Assembly (NCBI GenBank): GCA_903858085.1
Contig: CAIOHJ010000003.1
Span: 1 to 28,050, forward strand
Origin: an uncultured Chloroflexota bacterium
Lineage (GTDB): Bacteria > Chloroflexota > Anaerolineae > Caldilineales > Caldilineaceae
Direction: 5' to 3'
DNA: 28,050 nucleotides
A program made the translations under genes and the position numbers. Of the stretch, positions 25,399 to 28,050 are shown piece by piece. A model generated the notes under the pieces. The model did not search any database. It saw only the letters and a list, made by a program, of their open reading frames with translations, and had not been told where the DNA came from. Numbering within the stretch: the first letter of the stretch is position 1; each line of letters opens with the position of its first letter.

Positions 25399-26274
25399 CT
25401 AGGCCATCGTGCGCAGCCGCGGGTTAAAGGCCAGTTCCAACGAACGGGTCATCGTAATGACCGAAAGCTGAAAAAGCGCGATCGCCAGAATCGGCATCAT
25501 GATGCGCCACATCGCGTCGCGAAAAAAGATGGCCCCCTGCGTCCAGGCCAGGCTGATCATGACCCCCCAGTTGCTGCTCGACACCGGCACCAGACCCAGC
25601 AGCACCAGCCCCACCTGGGTGTAGACCGCCGCAGTCAACGCCAGCGTGAAGCTGATGACAATATAGGTCATCATGTTGGGCACCAGCTCGCGAAAGACAA
25701 TATGCCCTGTGCCCAGGTCCAACGCACGCGCAGCCTCGACAAAATCACGCTCCTTGAGCGACAACGCCTGCGAACGCACAGCCCGCAGCAGCGCCGGCCA
25801 GCTCAAGACCCCCAAAAACAGCCCGAGCAACGTGAGATTGTCCAGCTTGACAAAGGCAGCCAGCACAGCCAACAACGGAAACTGCGGGATCGTCAAGATC
25901 ACGTCGGTCACCCCCATGATCAGACTGTCCGTGACTCCCCCAGCAAACGCGCTGACCGTCCCAAAGGTGACCGCAATCAGGGTCGACAACAGGGCCGCCA
26001 CAGCCGCCACATAGATGACATCCTTGCCACCATGTACAATCTGTGAAAAAATATCCCGCCCCTGATGATCGGTCCCCATCCAATGCTCGGCAGAAGGGGG
26101 CTGGTAGATCTTGTCCAGCTTGGTCGTGGTGTCAAGCGGAATCCAGAGCGGCCCAAGCAGACAGACCAGCAAAATGGCCGAGGTCATCAAAAACCCGATG
26201 AACCCAGCCTTGTTGTAGCTCATCAGCCTGAGCGTCGTCCCCAACCAGCTCAACACACCTTGGATCGATCCCAT
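25399..26274 (-). CDS. ABC transporter permease, OppC/DppC type
   Basis: An inner-membrane channel subunit, 291 aa, with about six membrane segments. The N-terminal OppC-type helix (GFIGFLMTSAILLVCLLGPLW) precedes the shared GTDHQGRDIFSQIVHGGKD periplasmic-loop motif of this subfamily. The EAA loop that contacts the ATPase is seen as KERDFVEAARALDLGTGHIVFRELVPN. ATG 26274 follows GGGAGCGAA at 9 bases. It lies 42 bases after the partner permease and is followed by the two ATPase genes, completing the usual permease-permease-ATPase-ATPase order. Confidence 0.94.
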   Translation of the reverse strand: MGSIQGVLSWLGTTLRLMSYNKAGFIGFLMTSAILLVCLLGPLWIPLDTTTKLDKIYQPPSAEHWMGTDHQGRDIFSQIVHGGKDVIYVAAVAALLSTLIAVTFGTVSAFAGGVTDSLIMGVTDVILTIPQFPLLAVLAAFVKLDNLTLLGLFLGVLSWPALLRAVRSQALSLKERDFVEAARALDLGTGHIVFRELVPNMMTYIVISFTLALTAAVYTQVGLVLLGLVPVSSSNWGVMISLAWTQGAIFFRDAMWRIMMPILAIALFQLSVITMTRSLELAFNPRLRTMA

Positions 26275-26316
26275 CTCATTTCGCTCCCGAATCGCGTCCG
26301 TTCGGCTGGTTGCCGC

Positions 26317-27396
26317 TCAGCTGACCTTGATGCGCGGGTCCAGCCAGCCGTAAAGAAAATCTGCCAACAAATTGGCCAGAATGACCGACATCGTGATGAC
26401 CAGAAAGACCCCCTGCATCACAGGGTAGTCGCGCTGGGCAATGGCACTGCCGAGCACATAGCCGATCCCCTGATACTGGAAGATCGTTTCGATCAAAAAG
26501 GAGCCCCCCACGACAAAGCCGATGGCGATGGTAAGCTGGGTGAAAAGCGGCAGCGCCGCGTTGCGCCCGACGTAGGCAGTCGTGATGCGCCAGTCCTTGA
26601 GCCCACGCGCCCGGGCCACCGTGACAAAATCCTCCCCCAGGGTGCCCACCGTGCTGCCCTTCATGCTCAGCATCCAGTTGCCTATCGTCGTGAGCACATA
26701 GGTAAAAATTGGCAGGAAGGCGTGGTACAGCGCGTCGTAGACAAACACAAAGGTAAAGGCTGGCACCACCCCCGGCGACATGGTGCCGCGCATCTGAGCG
26801 ATCGGCAAGACCTTCCACTGCACCCCCAGCCACACCACCAGCAAAATGCCGAGCAGATAGTTGGGTACCGAGCTGACAATCGAGGCCAGGATTGTCAGCA
26901 CATGGTCCAACACCCCCTCACGGCGGTACGCCATCATCAGCCCCAACAAAATCCCCAAGGTGAAGCTGAGGATCAACCCAACCCCTACGCTGAAGAGCGT
27001 CCAGGGCAAAAAACGCCCGATCATCGCCGTCACCGGGGTGCCCGGCGATGTGATCGACACCCCCAGGTTGCCGCTGAGCAGGTTTCCCAGATACTCCCCA
27101 TACTGCACCCACAGCGGCGCATCCAGGTCGATCGCAAACAGCGCTGCCGCCTGCATGCGCGCATTCTCATAGTCCATGCCCTGCGTTTCGATCAGACGCG
27201 AGATGTATTGCTCGACCGGGTTGCCCGGCAGCAGACGGATCAAAAAAAAGATGATCGTGCTGACCACCCAGACCGTCACCAACGCCTTGAAGAGCCGACG
27301 CACATAAAAATTTTGCGTGACAAACCGCCATGACCCCCAGCCAGCCGCCGAACGGCCTTCGCGAGCCGTCTCTACAACAGGAGCAGATGTACTCAT
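26317..27396 (-). CDS. ABC transporter permease, OppB/DppB type
   Basis: The partner channel subunit, 359 aa. It has a cytoplasmic N-terminal stretch of about 30 residues longer than in many relatives (rich in Ala/Gly/Ser), the first helix (about 37-57), then LLPGNPVEQYI, typical of the OppB family. About five further helices follow. The EAA loop is GEDFVTVARARGLKDWRI, then the GGSFLIETIFQYQGIGYVLG motif near the C-terminus. ATG 27396 is the first good start. It is the first gene of the transporter unit, with a candidate promoter at 27573-27602. Confidence 0.93.
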   Translation of the reverse strand: MSTSAPVVETAREGRSAAGWGSWRFVTQNFYVRRLFKALVTVWVVSTIIFFLIRLLPGNPVEQYISRLIETQGMDYENARMQAAALFAIDLDAPLWVQYGEYLGNLLSGNLGVSITSPGTPVTAMIGRFLPWTLFSVGVGLILSFTLGILLGLMMAYRREGVLDHVLTILASIVSSVPNYLLGILLVVWLGVQWKVLPIAQMRGTMSPGVVPAFTFVFVYDALYHAFLPIFTYVLTTIGNWMLSMKGSTVGTLGEDFVTVARARGLKDWRITTAYVGRNAALPLFTQLTIAIGFVVGGSFLIETIFQYQGIGYVLGSAIAQRDYPVMQGVFLVITMSVILANLLADFLYGWLDPRIKVS

Positions 27397-27544
27397 CGGT
27401 TCATTTTGTCCGTATTCTGGCTCGTACCTGGACGGCCCGACAGACCTTCCCAGAACACTTCAGCAAAATTCGACGTTGGCGTCGAACAGGGCGGGAAGCC
27501 AGCCACCACCAATGCAACCCGACAGCGGGCGACTCAGGTACAAA

Positions 27545-27612
27545 GGGTACACTCTACAAACTGGTACCCATAAGCCTACCACAGCAGATCCGAACCTGTC
27601 AACTTTGTACAA
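27545..27612 (-). promoter_or_regulatory. Candidate opp operon promoter flanked by symmetric sites
   Basis: On the minus strand a perfect -35 TTGACA (27597-27602), an 18-base spacer and a weak -10 TAGGCT (27573-27578) give a start near 27566. Two palindromic sites bracket it. TTGTACAA (27605-27612) lies just upstream of the -35. The inverted pair GGGTAC (27545-27550) and GTACCC (27564-27569) overlaps the start of transcription. The layout fits a repressible or inducible transporter promoter, but the -10 is poor. Confidence 0.5.
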
Positions 27613-27761
27613 GATTTGACACAGAGCTTCGCAACTGTCGCACAGCGCCGCACCAGACACAGCGTCCAGCCTCATGATTTTTCTTTTCCATAGACTTGAC
27701 GTACCTGCTCAGGCAGAGAAGTCTGCTAAAGGCATGCTGAACAGGCCGCACCCGGCAAGGC

Positions 27762-27782
27762 AAGCGAGTTGGCAACTCGCTT
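27762..27782. other. Perfect 9-bp inverted repeat
   Basis: AAGCGAGTT (27762-27770), loop GGC, then AACTCGCTT (27774-27782). On the plus strand it is followed by TACAAAAC, not a T run. It may be a fragment of a mobile palindromic element or a weak terminator; no gene ends beside it. Confidence 0.55.
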
Positions 27783-27920
27783 TACAAAACGACCGGCTCT
27801 CCGAACGCTGTGGATCGAAATCTCAGAGGAACAATTCAGCAACCAGCAGGTGGCGGAAGAATTAGCGGCGACGCATCAGGTGAACCGCTCAGAGCCCCGA
27901 CCGCAAGGGAAGGGTGGCTT

Positions 27921-28050
27921 CTAAACTCATCCGCCCCGATGGGGCGGGGCGTGTGCGTACCGTCTCTAAACTCATCCGCCCCGATGGGGCGGGGCGTGTG
28001 TGCGTACCGTCTCTAAACTCATCCGCCCCGATGGGGCGGGGCGTGTGTGC
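27921..28050. repeat. Tandem repeat, 45-47 bp unit, each with a GC-rich hairpin, continuing past the window
   Basis: Copies begin with ctaaactcatccgcc at 27921, 27966 and 28013 (the third is cut by the window end). Each contains a perfect 7-bp stem, CCGCCCC-GAT-GGGGCGG, then a gcgtgtg/gcgtgtgtg tail and the short joint tgcgtaccgtct. The copies differ essentially by one TG dinucleotide, giving periods of 45 and 47. The joints are identical, so this is a tandem array and not a CRISPR array with spacers. Function is unknown. Confidence 0.85.

Larger units (their letters stand above)
27397..28050. other. Gene-poor region upstream of the Opp operon
   Basis: No convincing intact gene was found. 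From left to right it holds the likely opp promoter with symmetric sites (27545-27612), a perfect 9-bp-stem hairpin (27762-27782), a possible coding remnant open from 27730 to a stop at 27922-27924 without a start codon, a short GC-rich segment (about 27890-27920), and a tandem repeat running off the window (27921-28050). Short open frames here have no recognisable content. Confidence 0.5.

Noticed and set aside
25357..27333. Two plus-strand frames (229 and 422 codons) opposite the permeases
   Set aside because: Arg/His/Gln/Pro-rich mirrors of hydrophobic permease genes.
27720..27830. tRNA-like gene around the 9-bp hairpin
   Set aside because: No cloverleaf, no GGTTCGA-type T loop and no acceptor stem could be drawn.
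27810..28016. 68-codon frame containing a repeated SSAPMGRGV peptide
   Set aside because: It is only the translation of the tandem DNA repeat, and the unit lengths (45 and 47) do not both keep the frame.
27921..28050. CRISPR array
   Set aside because: The segments between repeats are about 10 bases and identical, not unique 30-40 base spacers; no cas gene is in the window.

Overview
The window is GC-rich bacterial DNA. After a short two-gene plus-strand unit, almost every gene lies on the minus strand. Several features suggest a Gram-negative-like or monoderm respiratory bacterium of the Chloroflexota (Anaerolineae/Caldilineae-like): a menaquinol-type bc complex with b6-like cytochrome b, an oligopeptide/oligosaccharide ABC system, tandem Gfo/Idh dehydrogenases, and rnc next to smc but convergent. 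That placement is inference from gene content and style. No rRNA or other phylogenetic marker is present to prove it.

Layout. 1-259: 5' part of a short-chain dehydrogenase (minus, runs off the left edge). 260-573: intergenic. 574-2471: threonine synthase and RNase III, overlapping as ATGA. 2480-6852 (minus): a polytopic membrane protein followed by the chromosome-condensation ATPase SMC, which ends 8 bases from rnc. 7009-10376 (minus): a three-gene respiratory operon (Rieske protein, fused cytochrome b, membrane-anchored dihaem cytochrome c). It has a near-consensus promoter, a structured leader and an intrinsic terminator. 10689-13403 (minus): valyl-tRNA synthetase, with a terminator-like hairpin between any possible promoter and its start codon. 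13598-16307 (minus): anhydro-MurNAc kinase, a BadF-type N-acetylglucosamine kinase and peptide-methionine sulfoxide reductase A, joined by two ATGA overlaps. 16344-19785 (minus): three different Gfo/Idh/MocA oxidoreductases. 19863-21038 (minus): an MFS transporter. 21135-27396 (minus): an Opp/Dpp-type ABC transporter (two permeases, two ATPases, a 60-residue membrane protein and a lipoprotein binding protein). 27397-28050: no convincing intact gene; it holds the likely opp promoter with symmetric operator-like sites, a hairpin, a possible gene remnant, and a 45-47 bp tandem repeat that runs off the right edge.

How the genes fit together. The genes from 27396 down to about 14140 read as one functional block. 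An ABC transporter and an MFS carrier would bring in or move an oligomeric solute, three NAD(P)-dependent dehydrogenases would modify sugars, and two kinases would phosphorylate anhydro-MurNAc and GlcNAc. The most economical reading is a cell-wall/amino-sugar salvage locus. It lacks a visible MurNAc-6-phosphate etherase, and the roles of the dehydrogenases are unknown. This is the part of the window most likely to hold undescribed biochemistry. The rest is housekeeping (translation, chromosome structure, amino-acid synthesis, respiration), with several unusual regulatory and protein details listed in the findings.
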